A DNA stretch of 64,000 bases from Silanimonas lenta DSM 16282 (lineage in GTDB: Bacteria; Pseudomonadota; Gammaproteobacteria; Xanthomonadales; Xanthomonadaceae): positions 92,781 through 156,780 of the forward strand of contig NZ_KE386845.1 in the NCBI RefSeq assembly GCF_000429065.1, in the 5' to 3' direction. Under the pieces are notes generated by a model. The model was not told the origin of the DNA, searched no databases, and saw only the letters and a program-made list of their open reading frames with translations. Numbering within the stretch: the first letter of the stretch is position 1; each line of letters opens with the position of its first letter. Below are positions 34,208-49,701 of this stretch, piece by piece. A program made the position numbers and the translations under genes.

Positions 34208-37087
34208 TCAGAAGAAGCGGCGGTCCTCGCCGCCGCCTTCCACGTTCTCCACGCAGCGGCCGCACAGCTCCGGGTGTGCGGCATGGCGGCCCACATCGGC
34301 CCGGTAATGCCAGCAGCGCACGCACTTCGGATGCGGACTCGCCACGGCGCGGATGGCCGCCCCCGGCACGCCCTCGGCGGGAACGGCCCCGGCCGGCGCC
34401 GCGCTGGCGGGATGCAGGCGCAGCTCGCTGGTGAGGAACAGGAAGCGCAGCTCGCCGGCCACCGGCGCCAGCATCGTGAGCATGGCCTCATCGAGGTACA
34501 GATCGACCTCGGCCTCCAGCGAGGCGCCGATGGCGCCGCCGGCGCGCATCGGTTCCAGCACCTTGGCCACGGCCTCGCGCAGGGCCAGCAGGTGCGCGAA
34601 GCCCTCGGCGGACAGCACGCCGCCCGCGGGCAGCGGATCGAGATCACCGCTCCAGGTGGTGAACAGCACGTGCCCCTCGCGCTCGCCCGGCAGGTGCTGC
34701 CAGATCTCGTCGGCGGTGAAGCTCAGGATCGGGGCGATCCAGCGCGTGAGCGCATGGACGATGCGGAACATGGCCGACTGCGCCGAGCGGCGGCCGCGGC
34801 TGTCCACCGGCATGGTGTACAGGCGGTCCTTGGTGACATCGAGGTAGAGCGCGCCGAGATCGTTGGTGCAGTAGTGCTGCAGGGCGGCGACGACGGCAGC
34901 GAAGTCGTAGCGGGCGTAGGCCGCGATGATCTCGGCCTGCACCTCGCCGGCGCGGGCCACGGCCTGCGCATCGAGCCACAGCAGCCCGCCGTTCGGCAGC
35001 AGGTGCCGGGCCGGATCGAAGCCGGCGAGGTTGGCGAGCAGAAAGCGCGCGGTGTTGCGGATGCGGCGGTAGGCGTCGGCGGTGCGCTTGAGGATGTCCT
35101 CGGAGACCGACATCTCGTTGCGGTAGTCGGCGCTGGCGATCCACAGCCTGAGCACGTCGGCGCCCATCTGGTCGATCACCTTCTGCGGCTCGACCACGTT
35201 GCCGAGCGACTTCGACATCTTCCGGCCCTGCGCGTCCACGGTGAAGCCGTGGGTCAGCACCTGGCGGTAGGGCGCGGCCCCGTCCATCGCCACCCCGGTG
35301 AGCAGGGAGCTCTGGAACCAGCCGCGGTGCTGGTCGGAGCCTTCGAGGTAAAGGTCGGCGGGCTTGGCAAGCCCGTCGGCGCCGCGGGCGGCGAGCACCG
35401 CCTCGTGGGTGACGCCGGAATCGAACCAGACGTCGAGGATGTCGGTGACCTTCTCGTACTCGGCGGCCTCGGCGCCCAGCAGCTCGGCGGGGTCCAGCGC
35501 ATACCAGGCATCCACCCCGCCCTGCTCGATCCTCTCGGCCACCGCCTGCATCAGCTCGACGCTGCGCGGGTGTGGCTCGCCGGTGATCCGGTGGGTGAAC
35601 AGCGCGATCGGCACGCCCCAGGTGCGCTGGCGCGAGATGCACCAGTCCGGGCGGCCCTCGACCATGGCGCGGATGCGCGCCTCGCCCCAGTCGGGGAACC
35701 AGGCAACGCCCTTGATCGCGTCCAGCGCATCGGCGCGCAGGTTCGCCTGCGTCATCGAGATGAACCACTGCGGGGTGGCGCGGAAGGCCACCGGCGTCTT
35801 GTGCCGCCAGCAGTGCGGGTAGCTGTGCTGCAGCCTGCCCGAGGCCAGCAGCACGCCGCGGGCGGTGAGCGCCGCGACGATCAGGTCGTTCGCCTTCCAC
35901 AGATGCGCGCCGGCGATCGCGACCTCGCCCTCGGGTGTCGGGATCGGCGGCGTGCCCGGCAGATAGAGGCCCTTGCCATCGACCGGATTGATCTGCGCCG
36001 CGGTGTAGCGCTCGGTGAGGCCGTAGCGCCTGCCGACCGCGAAGTCCTCCTGGCCGTGGCCGGGCGCCGTGTGCACCGCGCCCGTGCCGTCCTCGGCGGT
36101 GACGTGCTCGCCGAGGATCAGCGGGATCTCGCGCTCGTAGAACGGATGGGCGAGCACGACGCCTTCGAGCGCCCGGCCCTCGGCGCGACCCAGCACCCTG
36201 GCTTCGGCCACGCCATAGCGCGCCAGCGCCTTCCCGGCCAGGGCCTCGGCCAGCACCAGCAGCACGCGCGTCCCGTTGCGGGCCGGCCCCTCCACCAGCA
36301 CATAGCCGAGTTCCGGGCCAAGGGTGACGGCCAGCGAGGCCGGCAGGGTCCACGGCGTGGTGGTCCAGATCGGCACGGCGACGATGGCGTCACCGGAGTC
36401 CACACCGAACTTCGCCGCCAGCGCCTTCGGATCGCGGGCATCGTAGGCCACGTCGATCATCGGCGAGGTCTTGTCGGCGTATTCGATCTCGGCCTCGGCC
36501 AGGGCCGAGCCGCAGTCGAAGCACCAGTGCACCGGCTTGGCGCCGCGCACGAGATGCCCGCGCCCGACGATCTTCGCCAGCGCGCGGACCATGTCGGCCT
36601 CGAAGCGGAAGTCCATGGTGCGGTAGGGATGCTCCCAGTCGCCCAGCACGCCGAGGCGCTGGAAATCCCGCGACTGGCCGGCGATCTGCTCGGCGGCGTA
36701 CTCGCGGCACTTCTGGCGGAAGGCGGCGGCGTCGAGCCTGTCGCCGACCTTGCCGAACTTCTTCTCGACCGCGAGTTCGATGGGCAGGCCATGGCAGTCC
36801 CAGCCGGGCACGTAGGGCGCATCGAAGCCGGAGAGCAGCTTCGACTTCACCACGATGTCCTTCAGCACCTTGTTGACCGCATGGCCGATGTGGATGCTGC
36901 CGTTGGCGTAGGGCGGGCCGTCGTGCAGTACGAAGCGCGGGCGGCCGGCGGCGCGGGCGCGTACCTGCTCGTAGAGGCGGCCCTCCTGCCAGCGGGCCAG
37001 GGTGGCCGGTTCGCGCTTCGGCAGGTCGCCGCGCATCGGGAAGGCCGTTTCCGGCAGCGAGAGGGTGGACTTGTAATCGATGCTCAC
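34208..37087 (-). CDS. ileS: Isoleucyl-tRNA synthetase
   Basis: 959 residues. The class I motifs are HIGH ([11 protein letters not shown]) and KMSKS (KMSKSLGN). The CP1 editing domain includes the [17 protein letters not shown] region, and the C-terminal zinc finger (CVRCWH ... CGRC) marks the bacterial IleS1 type, which is mupirocin-sensitive in general. It starts with GTG, and GTGA overlaps the ribF stop, so translation is coupled. The order murJ-ribF-ileS-lspA-ispH is conserved. Confidence 0.97.
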   Translation of the reverse strand: MSIDYKSTLSLPETAFPMRGDLPKREPATLARWQEGRLYEQVRARAAGRPRFVLHDGPPYANGSIHIGHAVNKVLKDIVVKSKLLSGFDAPYVPGWDCHGLPIELAVEKKFGKVGDRLDAAAFRQKCREYAAEQIAGQSRDFQRLGVLGDWEHPYRTMDFRFEADMVRALAKIVGRGHLVRGAKPVHWCFDCGSALAEAEIEYADKTSPMIDVAYDARDPKALAAKFGVDSGDAIVAVPIWTTTPWTLPASLAVTLGPELGYVLVEGPARNGTRVLLVLAEALAGKALARYGVAEARVLGRAEGRALEGVVLAHPFYEREIPLILGEHVTAEDGTGAVHTAPGHGQEDFAVGRRYGLTERYTAAQINPVDGKGLYLPGTPPIPTPEGEVAIAGAHLWKANDLIVAALTARGVLLASGRLQHSYPHCWRHKTPVAFRATPQWFISMTQANLRADALDAIKGVAWFPDWGEARIRAMVEGRPDWCISRQRTWGVPIALFTHRITGEPHPRSVELMQAVAERIEQGGVDAWYALDPAELLGAEAAEYEKVTDILDVWFDSGVTHEAVLAARGADGLAKPADLYLEGSDQHRGWFQSSLLTGVAMDGAAPYRQVLTHGFTVDAQGRKMSKSLGNVVEPQKVIDQMGADVLRLWIASADYRNEMSVSEDILKRTADAYRRIRNTARFLLANLAGFDPARHLLPNGGLLWLDAQAVARAGEVQAEIIAAYARYDFAAVVAALQHYCTNDLGALYLDVTKDRLYTMPVDSRGRRSAQSAMFRIVHALTRWIAPILSFTADEIWQHLPGEREGHVLFTTWSGDLDPLPAGGVLSAEGFAHLLALREAVAKVLEPMRAGGAIGASLEAEVDLYLDEAMLTMLAPVAGELRFLFLTSELRLHPASAAPAGAVPAEGVPGAAIRAVASPHPKCVRCWHYRADVGRHAAHPELCGRCVENVEGGGEDRRFF

Positions 37088-38091
37088 GGCGTCGTCGGGC
37101 TCAAGGAATGGGAGGGCGCGCCCGCGGGGCACGGCGTCTCGGCGATGGCGCGGGCCGGGGCCGCTGCGGCCAGCAGGGCGCGCGCCTCGGCGGCATCGCG
37201 GTCCATCTGCTCCACCAGGGCCGGCAGACCGTCGAACTTCAGCTCGTCGCGCAGCCTGGCGACGAACTCGACCTCGATGCGGCGGCCGTAGAGGTCGCCC
37301 GCGAAGTCGAACAGGTGGGCCTCCAGCAGCGGCTCGGTGCCGTTCACCGTAGGCCGGGTGCCGAGGCTGGAGACACTGGCCATGGGCCGATCGCCCACGC
37401 CATGCACCCAGGTGGCGAAGATGCCCTGCATCGGCGGCCGGCGGCCGCCGAAGCGCAGGTTGGCGGTGGGATAGCCCAGCGTGCGGCCGAGCTGGCGGCC
37501 GCGCACCACGCGGCCGGGAATGGCATAGGGGCGCCCCAGCAGCCGCGCGGCGCGGGGAAAATCGGCGGCAGCCAGCGCGGCACGCACCGCGGTGCTGGAC
37601 ACCCGCTCCCCCGCCGCCTCCACCAGCGGCAGGCCGTGGGTGCTGAAGCCGAGCTCGCCGCCCATGCGCTCGAGCAGGGCGACATCGCCGCCGCGGCGGT
37701 GGCCGAAGCGGAAATCGGGGCCTACCCAGACCTCGCGGGCGTGGAGCTTGGCCACCAGTACCTCGTGCACGAAGGCCTCGGCCGGCATGGCCACCATCGC
37801 CGGGTTGAAGCGCAAAAGGCCGATCACATCGACCCCGAGGGCGGCAAGCCCGGCCAGCTTGGCCGCCGGCAGCAGCAGCCGGGCCGGCGGCTCGGCGGCC
37901 ATGAAGTACTCGCGCGGCAGGGGCTCGAAGCTCAGCACCACGAGCGGCAGCCCGAGTTCGCGCGCACGGCCGCGGGCGCGGCCGATCAGCGCCTGATGAC
38001 CCCGATGCAGGCCGTCGAACGCACCGATACAGACCACGCTGCCGGCGGGGGTGGGCGAGGCGCCCCCGATGTCACGGAACAGCAGGCTCAT
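37084..38091 (-). CDS. ribF: Bifunctional riboflavin kinase / FAD synthetase
   Basis: 335 residues. The N-terminal nucleotidyltransferase domain has [14 protein letters not shown] and the ISSTAVR-like [10 protein letters not shown]; the C-terminal riboflavin kinase domain has [18 protein letters not shown] and the [13 protein letters not shown] motif. It makes FMN and FAD. About 30 residues after the kinase domain form a Pro/Ser/Ala tail. It begins 24 bases after the murJ stop. Confidence 0.97.
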   Translation of the reverse strand: MSLLFRDIGGASPTPAGSVVCIGAFDGLHRGHQALIGRARGRARELGLPLVVLSFEPLPREYFMAAEPPARLLLPAAKLAGLAALGVDVIGLLRFNPAMVAMPAEAFVHEVLVAKLHAREVWVGPDFRFGHRRGGDVALLERMGGELGFSTHGLPLVEAAGERVSSTAVRAALAAADFPRAARLLGRPYAIPGRVVRGRQLGRTLGYPTANLRFGGRRPPMQGIFATWVHGVGDRPMASVSSLGTRPTVNGTEPLLEAHLFDFAGDLYGRRIEVEFVARLRDELKFDGLPALVEQMDRDAAEARALLAAAAPARAIAETPCPAGAPSHSLSPTTP

Positions 38092-38115
38092 GGAGACGCC
38101 GAGTATACCGGCCCT

Positions 38116-39675
38116 TCAGTGGGCCCAGACCTGCCGCGGCCTCACCCCGAGGGCCAGCAGGACGAGTCCGTACACCGCCGCCCCGGCCGCCACGCAGCCG
38201 AGCACGGCGCCGATGCGCGGCCACAGGGGCATGGCGGTGAAGTCACCGAGCCAGGCCCGAAGGGCCCCGAGCGCCAGCGCCATCGCCAGCGAGGCGAGAA
38301 CGAGGCGCAGGAGATAAGCCGCCCAGCCCGGCTGCGAGCGGTATGCGCCCCCGCGGTGCAGCCAGCGCCAGAGCAGGGCCGCATTGGCGATGCCGGCGAG
38401 TGCCGTGGCGAGCGCGATGCCGGCATGCGCGCCGGGCACCCCGAGCTTCCACAAAGGCGTGGTGATGGCGGCGATCAGCACCACGTTGAGCAGCACCGTC
38501 GCCACCGCAGCGCGCATCGGCGTCCTGGTGTCCTGCCGCGAGTAGAAGGCCGAGAGCAGCACCTTGGTGAGCATGAAGGCGGGCACGGCGATGGCGGTGG
38601 CCGAGAGCGCCAGCCCGGTCATCCGCGCGTCCTCGGCGGTGAAGGCGCCGTGCTGGAACATCGCCGCGGCCAGCGGTTCGGCCAGCATCAGCAGGCCCAC
38701 CCCGGCCGGCAGGCCGACCAGCATCACCATCCGCAGGCCCCAGTCGATGGCCCGGGCATAGCCCTCGGCATCGGCGGCGGCGTGGCGGGCCGCGAGGTGC
38801 GGCAGGATCACCGTGCCGATGGCCACGCCGAACAGGCCGAGCGGGAACTCCGAGAGCCGGTCGGCGTTGTACAGCCAGGTCTGGCTGCCCTGCGCCACCA
38901 GCGAGGCGAAGACGGTGCCGACGATCAGATTGAGCTGCGCCACCGAGGAGGAGAACAGCGTGGGCAGCATCAGGCCGCCCACCCGGCGCACCGCCGGATG
39001 GCGGAGGTCGAGGCGGAAGCGCGGGCGCAGCCCCAGCCGCCCCAGCGCCGGCCAGAGCAGGGCGAACTGCAGCAGCCCGGCCAGCAGCACGCCCCAGGCG
39101 AGCGCCATCGGCGGCACCTCGAACAGCGGGGCCAGGGCCAGCATGGCGGTGATCATGGCCACGTTGTGCAGCACCGGGGTGAGGGCGGCGAGGCCGAAGC
39201 GGCCATGGCTGTTCAGCACCGCCCCGGCCAGCGCGGTGAGCGAGATGAACACCAGGTAGGGGAAGGTGATGCGCAGCATGTCGGCGATCAGCGCCACCTG
39301 CCCGGCCTGGGCCAGGGCCCCGGGGGCGAAGACCGCGGCCAGCCAGGGCGCGGCCAGCATGCCGAGTGCGGCCACCACCAGCACGGCGGCGCAGAGGGCG
39401 CCGGCCACGTGGTCGAGGAAGTCGCGCACTGCCTCGCGGTCGGCCTGGTCCTTGATCGCCGAGTAGGCCGGCACGAAGGCCGAGGCGAAGGAACCCTCGG
39501 CGAAGATGCGCCGGAGGTAGTTGGGGATGCGGTAGGCCACCACGAAGGCATCGGTGGCGGCGGAGACGCCGAACAGGTTGGCCTGCAGCACGTCGCGGGC
39601 GAAGCCGGCGAGGCGGGAGAGCAGGGTCATGGCGCTGAAGACGGCGGTGGACCGCAGCAGGGCGGGGCGCTTCAC
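38116..39675 (-). CDS. murJ: Lipid II flippase MurJ (MviN)
   Basis: 519 residues with about 14 hydrophobic helices. It opens [20 protein letters not shown]..., then the conserved [10 protein letters not shown] and [17 protein letters not shown] motifs of MurJ with the cavity arginines. It moves lipid II across the inner membrane for peptidoglycan synthesis. The GTG at 39675 is chosen because it puts the family N-terminus ([10 protein letters not shown]-like) at the start; longer readings run into the rpsT promoter. It is divergent from rpsT, the standard arrangement. Confidence 0.95.
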   Translation of the reverse strand: MKRPALLRSTAVFSAMTLLSRLAGFARDVLQANLFGVSAATDAFVVAYRIPNYLRRIFAEGSFASAFVPAYSAIKDQADREAVRDFLDHVAGALCAAVLVVAALGMLAAPWLAAVFAPGALAQAGQVALIADMLRITFPYLVFISLTALAGAVLNSHGRFGLAALTPVLHNVAMITAMLALAPLFEVPPMALAWGVLLAGLLQFALLWPALGRLGLRPRFRLDLRHPAVRRVGGLMLPTLFSSSVAQLNLIVGTVFASLVAQGSQTWLYNADRLSEFPLGLFGVAIGTVILPHLAARHAAADAEGYARAIDWGLRMVMLVGLPAGVGLLMLAEPLAAAMFQHGAFTAEDARMTGLALSATAIAVPAFMLTKVLLSAFYSRQDTRTPMRAAVATVLLNVVLIAAITTPLWKLGVPGAHAGIALATALAGIANAALLWRWLHRGGAYRSQPGWAAYLLRLVLASLAMALALGALRAWLGDFTAMPLWPRIGAVLGCVAAGAAVYGLVLLALGVRPRQVWAH

Positions 39676-39716
39676 GTGCGATTCCTGAACGCCGGGCCCG
39701 GAAACGGGCTTACTTC

Positions 39717-39745
39717 TTGACGCAGCAAGGTTTTTCCCCAATACT
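39717..39745 (+). promoter_or_regulatory. Promoter of rpsT
   Basis: TTGACG, 17 bases, AATACT; the start would be near 39752, leaving a leader of about 43 bases with GCAGGAG before the GTG start. Confidence 0.7.
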
Positions 39746-39794
39746 CCGCGGTCTTTCTTCCCGCATCTTACCCAGTTTCACGCAGGAGCCGTCC

Positions 39795-40064
39795 GTGGCC
39801 AACATCAAGTCCGCCAAGAAGCGCGCCAAGCAGGCCGCTGTCCGCAACGCCCGCAACTCGGCCCAGCGCTCGATGCTGCGTACCGCCGTGAAGAAGGTGG
39901 TCAAGGCCATCGCCGCCAAGGACGTGGCCGCCGCCGAGGCCGCCTTCGCCGTGGCCCAGCCGATCCTCGACCGCTACGCTTCGCGCGGCCTGATCCACAA
40001 GAACAAGGCGGCCCGCCACAAGTCGCGCCTCAATGCCCACATCAAGGCCCTGAAGGCCGCCTGA
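39795..40064 (+). CDS. rpsT: 30S ribosomal protein S20
   Basis: 89 residues, Lys/Ala-rich helical protein beginning [14 protein letters not shown] with GTG, the start expected from homologues. GCAGGAG lies eight bases upstream. An earlier ATG in frame (39717) is inside the promoter and is rejected. S20 binds the 16S 5' and 3' minor domains. The unusual GTG start parallels E. coli rpsT (UUG), where the weak start serves S20 autoregulation; that link is inference here. Confidence 0.97.
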   Translation: MANIKSAKKRAKQAAVRNARNSAQRSMLRTAVKKVVKAIAAKDVAAAEAAFAVAQPILDRYASRGLIHKNKAARHKSRLNAHIKALKAA

Positions 40065-40116
40065 GCCCCAGCGGCAGCCCCCCCCCTGCCCGCCCCACGC
40101 GGCACGGGAAACACGA

Positions 40117-40143
40117 AAGAGCCGGCGCCATGCCGGCTTTTTC
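40117..40143 (+). terminator. Rho-independent terminator of rpsT
   Basis: AGCCGGC-GCCAT-GCCGGCT followed by a T-run, with matching A residues on the left. It may also serve the convergent obgE from the other side. Confidence 0.88.
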
Positions 40144-40186
40144 ATTGCCGGCACGGCAAGGCGCCGGGCATGCCCCCGCGCGTCGC

Positions 40187-41685
<1,499 letters not shown>

Positions 41686-41710
41686 GACGTGTTCTCCTCA
41701 GGCGGACGGA

Positions 41711-42022
41711 TCAGGCCGAAATGCCGGTGATCTCGAGTTCGGTGTAGTGCTGCCGGTGGCCCATCTGCTTGCGATGGTGCTTGCGGCGGCGGAACTTGAC
41801 GATGCGAACCTTCTCCAAGCGGCCATGGCCCTTGACGGTCGCGGTGACCTTGGCGCCCGCCACCTTCGGGGCGCCGACGGTGACCTTGTCGCCATCGCCC
41901 ACCAGGAGCACGTCGTTGAGTTCGATGCTGGCGCCCGGCTCGGCGTCGATCAGCTCGACGCGGAGGGTTTCGCCCTTCATCACGCGGTACTGCTTACCGC
42001 CGGTGACGACCACTGCGTACAT
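41711..42022 (-). CDS. rplU: 50S ribosomal protein L21
   Basis: 103 residues. It begins [14 protein letters not shown] and ends with the L21 signature [26 protein letters not shown]. It binds 23S domain II. The start is set by homology; a longer open frame lies in the leader. Its 100-base leader contains the 16-base element shared with rplS. Confidence 0.98.
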   Translation of the reverse strand: MYAVVVTGGKQYRVMKGETLRVELIDAEPGASIELNDVLLVGDGDKVTVGAPKVAGAKVTATVKGHGRLEKVRIVKFRRRKHHRKQMGHRQHYTELEITGISA

Positions 42023-42031
42023 GTCGCGATT

Positions 42032-42047
42032 CCTGTGTAGTTCTTCT
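42032..42047 (-). promoter_or_regulatory. Leader element AGAAGAACTACACAGG before rplU
   Basis: Identical over 16 bases to the rplS leader (27107-27122) and 9 bases before the rplU ATG. Confidence 0.6.
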
Positions 42048-42128
42048 TGGGAATGGGCGGCCCCGAGCGGCACCGCCACCCGGCGGCGCAACGCGGCACG
42101 AGGCCGGGCTGGACGCAGGGAGTCGCAG

Positions 42129-42158
42129 AGTATGCCAAGCCGCGGGCTTTCCGCGCAA
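42129..42158 (-). promoter_or_regulatory. Candidate promoter of rplU-rpmA(-obgE)
   Basis: Minus-strand TTGCGC, 18 bases, CATACT, about 107 bases before the rplU ATG. The rest of 42023-42282 holds only the leader and the region upstream of uvrA, where TATGCT (42249-42254) could be a -10. Confidence 0.6.
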
Positions 42159-42282
42159 GGAGGCGGCGGGGATCGGTTCAGGCGGGGGGGAGGCCCGCGG
42201 GAGGCCGCGGGGGGCGCCCGGGGTCACGGCCCGATGACGGGCTGCCGCTATGCTACCCGATTGCCCCCGCGTCCCGACCCCG

Positions 42283-45143
<2,861 letters not shown>

Positions 45144-45147
<4 letters not shown>

Positions 45148-45536
45148 AGCCGCTGTTCGAGATCGCCATGGACGTGCGCTGGGGCGACATGGATGCCTTC
45201 AACCACGTCAACAACGCGAGCTACCTGCGTTACGTGGAAGAGGCCCGGGTGGCCTGGTTCAAGACACTCACGCCCGACTGGGCCAACGTGGACTGCGCCC
45301 CGATCCTGGCTGCCGCCACGGTGAACTACCGTCGTCCGATCGGCTGGCCGGAGCGCCTGCGGGTCTCCCTGCTGGCCGCGCGGGTGGGCTGCAAGAGCCT
45401 GACCCTGGAGCACCGCATCGAGAGTGCTACTCAAGACGGCCTGCGATACGCCGACGGCCAGGCGGTGATGGTGTGGGTGGACCGGAGCGGCGCCTCCATC
45501 CCCCTGCCCGAGGCCGTGCGCACGGCCTGCGCCTGA
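45144..45536 (+). CDS. Hotdog-fold acyl-CoA thioesterase (YbgC/4HBT family)
   Basis: 130 residues. The 4HBT signature [23 protein letters not shown] carries the catalytic Asp and the helix N-terminus; it is a single hotdog domain. The likely reaction is hydrolysis of acyl-CoA esters; the chain length preferred is unknown. It overlaps uvrA by 4 bases, probably for co-expression only, as no functional link is known. Confidence 0.92.
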
Positions 45537-45654
45537 GGCCCGCCCCGCCCCCTGCTCCACGGCGCACCGGCCCCGGTTTCATCCGCAACCACCACGCCGC
45601 CCTCCGGAGGCCGTGCTAGCGTGATGCCACGGCACTTCGGGGGGAGGGTCGGAC

Positions 45655-48117
45655 ATGCAAGGGTTCCGTCGCTGGAGCATCGCCGCCACGTCCGCGCTGC
45701 TGATCGGCGCCGTGGCCATCGCCGGCTTCGTGGCCGCCGGCCTGCTGATCTACCAGCGGGCTGCCGGCATCGCCCGTGAGGAGGCGCTGCAGGAACTCCG
45801 GGCCACGGCCCGCGCCGAGGCACTGGCGGTGGAGAAGCTGCTCGCCATCGCCCCCACCCTGAACCGCTCGCTGGCCGCCATGCAGCTCGCCGACGTGCTG
45901 GCCGGCCGCGCCGACCGCGCGCGCACCGCAGAACAGATGAAGGCGGCGCTGGCCGCCCAGCCACAGCTGATCGGCATGGGCACGGTGTGGGAGCCGGACG
46001 CCTTCGACGGTCGCGACGCCCGTTACGCCAATGCCGATGCCATGCACGATGCCTCCGGCCGTTTCGCGCCCTATTTCTTCAACAGCCCGGAGGGCGTGCA
46101 GGCCACGGTACTGGAGAACTACGACACGCCGGGCGACGGCGACTACTACCAGCTCGCGAAGGCGAGTGGCACAGAACAGCTGATCGAACCCTACGTCTAT
46201 CCGGTGAACGGGGTGGAGGTGCTGATGACCACCTTCACCGTGCCGATCCTGCGGAACGGGGAAGTCATCGGCGCGGTCTGTGCCGACATCGGGCTTGCCG
46301 ACCTGCAGGCCCGGCTGGGTGCGGTGAAGGTGGGCGAAGGAGGCGGAGTGCGTCTCGTCTCGGCCAGGGGCACCCTGCTGGCCGACCGCGATGCCTCGCG
46401 CCTCGGCCGGCCCCTCGAGACCCGCTATGCCGCCGAGATGCTCTCCACCATCGCCCGCGACGAGGTGTTCACCGCCGATGCCGAGGGCAGCACCTGGGTC
46501 TACGTGCCGATCCGGGTGGGCGATTACGAGGGGCGGCTGGCCCTGGGCGCCGAACTGCCCGATGAGGAGCTGCTGGCGAATGCCCGCGCCATCGGCTGGA
46601 CCGTGTTCTTCGTCGCCCTCGTCGTGTGCGCCGGCGTGGTGGCCAGCACCGCCTGGCTGCTGCGCCGCCTGGTACGGCAGCCGGTCGAGGCTGCGGTGGG
46701 CAGCGTCGAGCAGCTCGCCAAGGGGCAGTTCGATGCCCGCATCCCGCCCGGAGACTCCGAGGAGATGGCCCGGCTCGGCAAGGCGGTGCTCGGCATGCGC
46801 GACGCGCTGGTGACCTTCATGACCGAACAGCAGGAGGTGACGCGGCAGCACGATGCCGGCCAGCTCGGAGCCCGCATCGATCCCGGCCACTATCCCGGCG
46901 CCTTCGCCGACATGGCCCGCGGGGTGAACCACCTCGCCGAGCAGCACATCGCCACCAGCGAGCGGATCGTCGAGGTGGTGCAGGCCTATGCCAGGGGAGA
47001 TCTCGCGCCGCGCATGCCGGAACTGCCGGGCGAGAAGCGCCGGATCACCGAGGCGGTGGAGGGCGTGCGCAACAACATGCTGGCCATCCGCGACGAGATC
47101 CTGATGCTCTCGCGCGGCGCGGCCGCCGGCGAGTTCCACCTGCGTGGCGATGCCACGCGCTTCGAGTTCGCTTTCCGCGAGATGGTGGAGGCCCTGAACC
47201 AGCTGATGGCGAATGCCGACGAAGGGCTGTCGCAGACCTGCCGGGTGCTGTCGGCGGTGGCCGATGGCGACCTCACCCTGACCCTCGACGGCAAGGCCTC
47301 GGGGCGCTTCGCCGAGCTGCAGCAGTCGACCAACACCACGGTGATGCAGCTGCGCGGCATGGTGCAGGAGATCCAGCAGGCGGTACTGGCGATCAACACC
47401 GCCGCGGGCGAGATCGCCTCCGGCAACCAGGACCTCTCGGCCCGCACCGAGCAGCAGGCGGCCTCGCTCGAGGAAACGGCGGCGAGCATGGAGGAGCTGA
47501 CCTCCACCGTGCGGCAGAACGCCGAGAACGCCAGGCAGGCCAACCAGCTCGCCATCGGCGCTGCCGAGACCGCGGCGCGCGGCGGCAAGGCCGTGCAGGA
47601 GGTGGTGGCCACGATGGGCGAGATCCATGCCCAGTCGCGGAAAGTGGAGGACATCATCACCGTCATCGACGGCATCGCCTTCCAGACCAACATCCTCGCC
47701 CTCAATGCCGCGGTGGAGGCGGCGCGCGCCGGCGAGCAGGGCCGCGGCTTTGCCGTGGTGGCGAGCGAGGTGCGCAGCCTGGCCCAGCGCTCGGCGCAGG
47801 CGGCGAAGGAGATCAAGGGCCTGATCGCCGAGACCGTGGCCAAGATCGACGGCGGCACGGCCCTGGTGGACGGTGCCGGGGCGACGATGGAGGAGATCGT
47901 CGCCGGCGTGCGCCGGGTGACCGACATCATGGGCGAGATTTCCGCCGCCTCGGCCGAGCAGACCAGCGGCATCGAGCAGGTCAGCGCCACCATCGTCCAC
48001 ATGGACAGCGCCACGCAGCAGAACGCCGCACTGGTGGAAGAAGCCACCGCCGCCGCCCATTCGCTGGAAGAACAGGCGACCCGGCTGGCCGAGAGCGTGG
48101 CCCGCTTCCGGCTCTAG
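45655..48117 (+). CDS. Methyl-accepting chemotaxis protein with a dCache-like sensor and tandem HAMP region
   Basis: 820 residues. The first membrane helix is about 12-34, and a periplasmic double-Cache-like domain about 40-295 has [17 protein letters not shown] and [10 protein letters not shown], typical of dCache. The second membrane helix is about 310-335 ([21 protein letters not shown]). HAMP segments follow, with at least one extra HAMP-like unit (about 400-560). The signalling domain has the hairpin tip [36 protein letters not shown] with no gaps. It lacks a C-terminal NWETF-type CheR tether. No other chemotaxis gene is nearby, so it is an orphan receptor. The ligand is unknown; amino acids or carboxylates are common for dCache. 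Confidence 0.92.
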   Translation: MQGFRRWSIAATSALLIGAVAIAGFVAAGLLIYQRAAGIAREEALQELRATARAEALAVEKLLAIAPTLNRSLAAMQLADVLAGRADRARTAEQMKAALAAQPQLIGMGTVWEPDAFDGRDARYANADAMHDASGRFAPYFFNSPEGVQATVLENYDTPGDGDYYQLAKASGTEQLIEPYVYPVNGVEVLMTTFTVPILRNGEVIGAVCADIGLADLQARLGAVKVGEGGGVRLVSARGTLLADRDASRLGRPLETRYAAEMLSTIARDEVFTADAEGSTWVYVPIRVGDYEGRLALGAELPDEELLANARAIGWTVFFVALVVCAGVVASTAWLLRRLVRQPVEAAVGSVEQLAKGQFDARIPPGDSEEMARLGKAVLGMRDALVTFMTEQQEVTRQHDAGQLGARIDPGHYPGAFADMARGVNHLAEQHIATSERIVEVVQAYARGDLAPRMPELPGEKRRITEAVEGVRNNMLAIRDEILMLSRGAAAGEFHLRGDATRFEFAFREMVEALNQLMANADEGLSQTCRVLSAVADGDLTLTLDGKASGRFAELQQSTNTTVMQLRGMVQEIQQAVLAINTAAGEIASGNQDLSARTEQQAASLEETAASMEELTSTVRQNAENARQANQLAIGAAETAARGGKAVQEVVATMGEIHAQSRKVEDIITVIDGIAFQTNILALNAAVEAARAGEQGRGFAVVASEVRSLAQRSAQAAKEIKGLIAETVAKIDGGTALVDGAGATMEEIVAGVRRVTDIMGEISAASAEQTSGIEQVSATIVHMDSATQQNAALVEEATAAAHSLEEQATRLAESVARFRL

Positions 48118-48221
48118 CCGGCCGCAACCGCGGCTGAATGCAGAAGCCGGATCCTGCGCCGGGCCTTGGCCTCGGCCTGCGGAAAGGGCCACGATCCTTC
48201 CTCCCCCTCGGAAGAGACCCC

Positions 48222-49691
48222 ATGACCCCGCGCCGCCCTCCCCTCGCCCTCCCGCTCGCCCTCGCCGCCGGAATCACCGCCATGCCCGTGGATGCCAGCC
48301 CGCAACGCCTCACCGTCTACAACGGCGGCTTCGAGGCCCTTTCGCAAGCCCGCGGCCCGTCGCAGGCCGGCTATGCCCTGGTGCAGCGCCCGGTGCGGGT
48401 GGCGGGCGGGGAGTGGACGGTGGATGACCTGCCGCTCGCCATCGACCCTTCCACCGCCAGCCTCGCCGGGCCGGGCGTCAGCGTGCGCAGCCAGCGCTAC
48501 GACTTCGCCACCGCCGACCAGGCGCAACTGCTCTCCCGCTCCATCGGCCGGCCGATCGTGGTCGAGCAGGCGCTCGGCGGGCAGCTGCGCGAGTACCGCG
48601 GCACCCTGCTGGCCGCCGGCCAGGGCCTGAGCCTGCGCGAGGCCGATGGCACGGTGCGGGTGCTTTCCGGCTTCACCAGCTTCACCCTCGCCGAGCCGCC
48701 CGCCGGCCTGGTGACCCGCCCCACCCTGCGCTTCTCGCTCGACACCGGCGGCGCCACCCGTGACGCCCGCCTCGCCTATGCCACTGCCGGCCTTGCCTGG
48801 CGCGCCGAATACCGCGCCCAGCTCACTGGCCGCGACACGGCCTGCCGCATGCGGCTGGAGGGCCATGCGATGGTGGTGAACCGCTCCGGCATCGATTTCA
48901 AGGACGTCGCGCTCGAGCTGGTGGCCGGCGAGCCGAACCGCCGCATCGACAGCGTGCAGGTGAGCGGCACCATGATGCGGGCCGCCGCCCCGATGGAGGC
49001 GAAGATGATGGCGGCCGACGCCGCCCCCGAGGTCTTGGCCTCCGGCGAGCAGCATCGCTACCGACTGCCCGGCACCGGCGACCTGCCCGAGGGCAGCCTG
49101 CAGCACCTGCCGCTCATCGCGCCGGCCGAGGGCGTGCCCTGCGAGCGCCGCCTGGTGGCAGGCCCTGCCGATCCGGGCTGGATGCCGGGCCGCCCGATGA
49201 CCCATCGCGAGCTCGGCGCCGATGGCGACTTCGAGGTGCGCCAGCGCCTCGTGTTCCGCAACGAGCGCGGCCGCGGCCTTGGCCTGCCCCTGCCGGCGGG
49301 CCGCCTGCGCGCCTTCGAAGGCGAGGACTTCCTCGGCGAAGCCGAACTCGGCCACAGCCCGGCCGGGCGCGAGATCGATCTCGATCTCGGCGCCTCCTTC
49401 GACGTGCAGGCGCACCGCCGCACCCTCGATTTCCAGCTCGACCGCAGCCGCCGCACGATGACCGAGACGGTGGAATGGACCCTGCGCAACGCCAAGGCCG
49501 AGCCCGCCCGCGTGGTGCTCGGCGACCGCCTGCCGCGCTGGACCGACTGGCAGCTGGTGGAGGGCGGCGAGCGCTTCCGCAAGCAGGATGCGCAGCGCAT
49601 CGAGGCGGTGGCCGAGGTGCCGGCCGGCGGCGAGACGGCACTGCGCTACACCGTGCGCTATCGTTGGGCCGAGGACATCACCATCGACTGA
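48222..49691 (+). CDS. DUF4139-family secreted protein
   Basis: 489 residues. A signal peptide (about 1-26, LALPLALAAGITAMPVDA) is followed by a beta-rich protein with the DUF4139 pattern: a YAT-AGLAWRAEYRAQL segment, a flexible Met/Ala linker (MMRAAAPMEAKMMAADAAPE), a second half ending ETALRYTVRYRW. Function is unknown for the family; periplasmic or outer-membrane location is expected. The ATG at 48222 is preferred to an upstream one because it places the signal sequence at the N-terminus. It lies 10 bases before the enoyl-CoA hydratase-like gene, probably the same transcript. Confidence 0.85.
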   Translation: MTPRRPPLALPLALAAGITAMPVDASPQRLTVYNGGFEALSQARGPSQAGYALVQRPVRVAGGEWTVDDLPLAIDPSTASLAGPGVSVRSQRYDFATADQAQLLSRSIGRPIVVEQALGGQLREYRGTLLAAGQGLSLREADGTVRVLSGFTSFTLAEPPAGLVTRPTLRFSLDTGGATRDARLAYATAGLAWRAEYRAQLTGRDTACRMRLEGHAMVVNRSGIDFKDVALELVAGEPNRRIDSVQVSGTMMRAAAPMEAKMMAADAAPEVLASGEQHRYRLPGTGDLPEGSLQHLPLIAPAEGVPCERRLVAGPADPGWMPGRPMTHRELGADGDFEVRQRLVFRNERGRGLGLPLPAGRLRAFEGEDFLGEAELGHSPAGREIDLDLGASFDVQAHRRTLDFQLDRSRRTMTETVEWTLRNAKAEPARVVLGDRLPRWTDWQLVEGGERFRKQDAQRIEAVAEVPAGGETALRYTVRYRWAEDITID

Positions 49692-49701
49692 GGCCCGCCC
49701 C

